DNA of 64,000 bases. Origin: Anthonomus grandis grandis (Eukaryota; Arthropoda; Insecta; Coleoptera; Curculionidae). This document shows, piece after piece, positions 63,352-64,000 of the stretch. The stretch's first letter is position 1, and every line of letters starts with the position of its first letter. A model generated the notes under the pieces. It did not search any database. It saw only the letters and a list, made by a program, of their open reading frames with translations, and had not been told where the DNA came from. Both the position numbers and the translations under genes were made by a program. Location of the stretch: positions 7,068,001 to 7,132,000 of the forward strand of contig NC_065556.1 in assembly GCF_022605725.1 (NCBI RefSeq), written 5' to 3'.

Positions 63352-64000
63352 ATGCCATATCTCGGCTATCGTAAGAGTTACGACCTTGCGGATGGTCTCG
63401 TTGTTTTCAGAATGACAAAACTAAGAAAAAACCGTCGGAATTTTTTCGATAGCTTCCATAGAAGCCGAGATATCGACCTTCAAAATTTGGGTTTTTTCAT
63501 TTTTCGGGTATACCCCCCCCGTATCGAATTTTTTCACCAAAAATTGATTTTTTTCGAAATCAAACTAAGTATACCAGCGTCTTATTTGGGTCACCTAGAT
63601 TACGAAAACACCGGGTTATAACAGGATCCGAGCAGAACTAAGGGAATGAGAGCACTTTGAAAATCCTGAAAAAGTCGTTTTCGACGTCCGTTTTTGAGGC
63701 CAAAAATGGGCATCAAAAATGCCATATCTCGGCTATCGTAAGAGCTACGAACTTGCGGTTGGTTTCGTTGGATTCAGAATGACGAAACTAAGACAAAACC
63801 GTCGGAATTTTCCCGATAGCTCCTATAGAAGCCGAGATATCGACCTTCAAAATTTGGGTTTTTTCATTTTTCGGGTATACCCCCCCGTATCAAATTTTTT
63901 CACCAAAAATTGATTTTTTTCGAAATCAAACTAAGTATCCCAGCGTCTTATTTGGGTCACCTAGATTACGAAAACACCAAGTGATAACAGGATCCGAGCA

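Larger units (their letters stand above)
1..64000. repeat. 366-bp tandem satellite array filling the window
   Basis: The same unit of about 366 bp recurs without interruption and in one orientation. Using the conserved start 'atgccatatctcggct' as an anchor, successive units begin at 84, 450, 816, 1182 and so on to 63719. Nearly all spacings are 365-368 bp; exceptions are 476 bp (two places) and 134-135 bp (17 places). Most units look above 90% identical by eye. No unique DNA longer than a few bases interrupts the array, and neither end of it is in the window. 366 bp is about two nucleosome repeats, typical of pericentromeric satellites. The family is not recognised; the insect assignment is inference. 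Confidence 0.98.
59398..64000 (+). repeat. Right-end segment rich in short units
   Basis: Five short units fall in 4.6 kb (60116, 61349, 61850, 62350, 63217), the densest stretch in the window. Private markers include 'aggttccaagcagaac' (about 59655 and 60520) and 'accagaaattg' (about 59567 and 59933). The last unit (63719-64000) is cut by the window edge and has 'gtatcccagcg' (about 63937), so the array continues to the right. Confidence 0.8.

Noticed and set aside
8969..63358. Seventeen minus-strand frames of 73-86 codons
   Set aside because: Each simply spans a 135-bp short-unit junction, and the peptide contains the same segment twice because 135 is a multiple of 3. They mark the deletion form and are not genes.
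84..63913. Well over a hundred 64-codon + strand frames as a peptide gene family
   Set aside because: They are the repeat read in one frame. No varying promoters, no gene spacing, type III units with an internal stop, and variants that are often non-synonymous. No recognisable domain.
1..64000. CRISPR array or other prokaryotic repeat system
   Set aside because: The period is 366 bp, there are no unique spacers, and no cas-like genes are present. The whole unit repeats, not a short repeat with variable spacers.
1..64000. CENP-B box
   Set aside because: No match to TTCGnnnnAnnCGGG on either strand in the monomer. 'cccgtatcgaa' has the two end motifs but lacks the four-base spacing.
1..64000. 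Identity with the Drosophila 1.688 (359-bp) or Tribolium ~360-bp satellites
   Set aside because: Only the length and general A/T-tract style are similar. I cannot align the monomer convincingly from memory, so I make no family claim.
1..64000. rDNA spacer, tRNA cluster, telomere repeat or transposon array
   Set aside because: No rRNA or tRNA sequence, no short telomeric motif, no terminal inverted repeats, target-site duplications, reverse transcriptase or transposase frame was seen.

Overview
The whole 64 kb is one uninterrupted satellite DNA array. A 366-bp monomer repeats head to tail, always in the same orientation, from the first base to the last. I count about 167 full-length monomers, 17 copies of a 135-bp deletion form, two 110-bp partial duplications, and a cut monomer at each end. 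I see no protein-coding gene, rRNA, tRNA, transposon insertion, CRISPR array or unique spacer. The recurring 64-codon (+) and 86-codon (-) open frames are by-products of the repeat; frame is kept because 366 is a multiple of 3.

Organism: this is eukaryotic heterochromatin-type DNA (pericentromeric, centromeric or a large heterochromatic block). One monomer that I counted by hand (19111-19476) is 39.6% G+C and has 20 CpG against about 14 expected. That argues against a heavily CpG-methylated genome and fits many insects. A monomer near 360 bp, about two nucleosomes, is common for insect satellites such as the Drosophila 1.688 family or the Tribolium major satellite. I do not recognise this family and cannot name a species.

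Layout: (1) 1-13.1 kb is the left domain. It includes a 1.1-kb block present twice (1045-2156 and 4815-5926) and a six-monomer higher-order repeat present twice (9223-11418 and 11419-13614). (2) 13.1-18.0 kb is block B, first copy, where the ATGCAT variant and the stop-containing type III monomers first appear. (3) 18.0-19.6 kb is mixed monomers. (4) 19.6-24.7 kb is a copy of 7.4-13.2 kb lacking two monomers. (5) 24.7-28.0 kb is block C. (6) 28.0-32.9 kb is block B, second copy. (7) 32.9-36.6 kb is rearranged copies of block C, with a chimeric monomer. (8) 36.5-48.1 kb and 48.9-59.4 kb form a nearly tandem duplication of about 10.5 kb, close to identical. (9) 59.4-64.0 kb is rich in the 135-bp short unit.

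No genes act together here. What the window records is satellite evolution: unequal exchange in whole-monomer steps, nested segmental duplication, one old deletion that spread as a sub-variant, and position-restricted variants that separate the left and right parts of the array.
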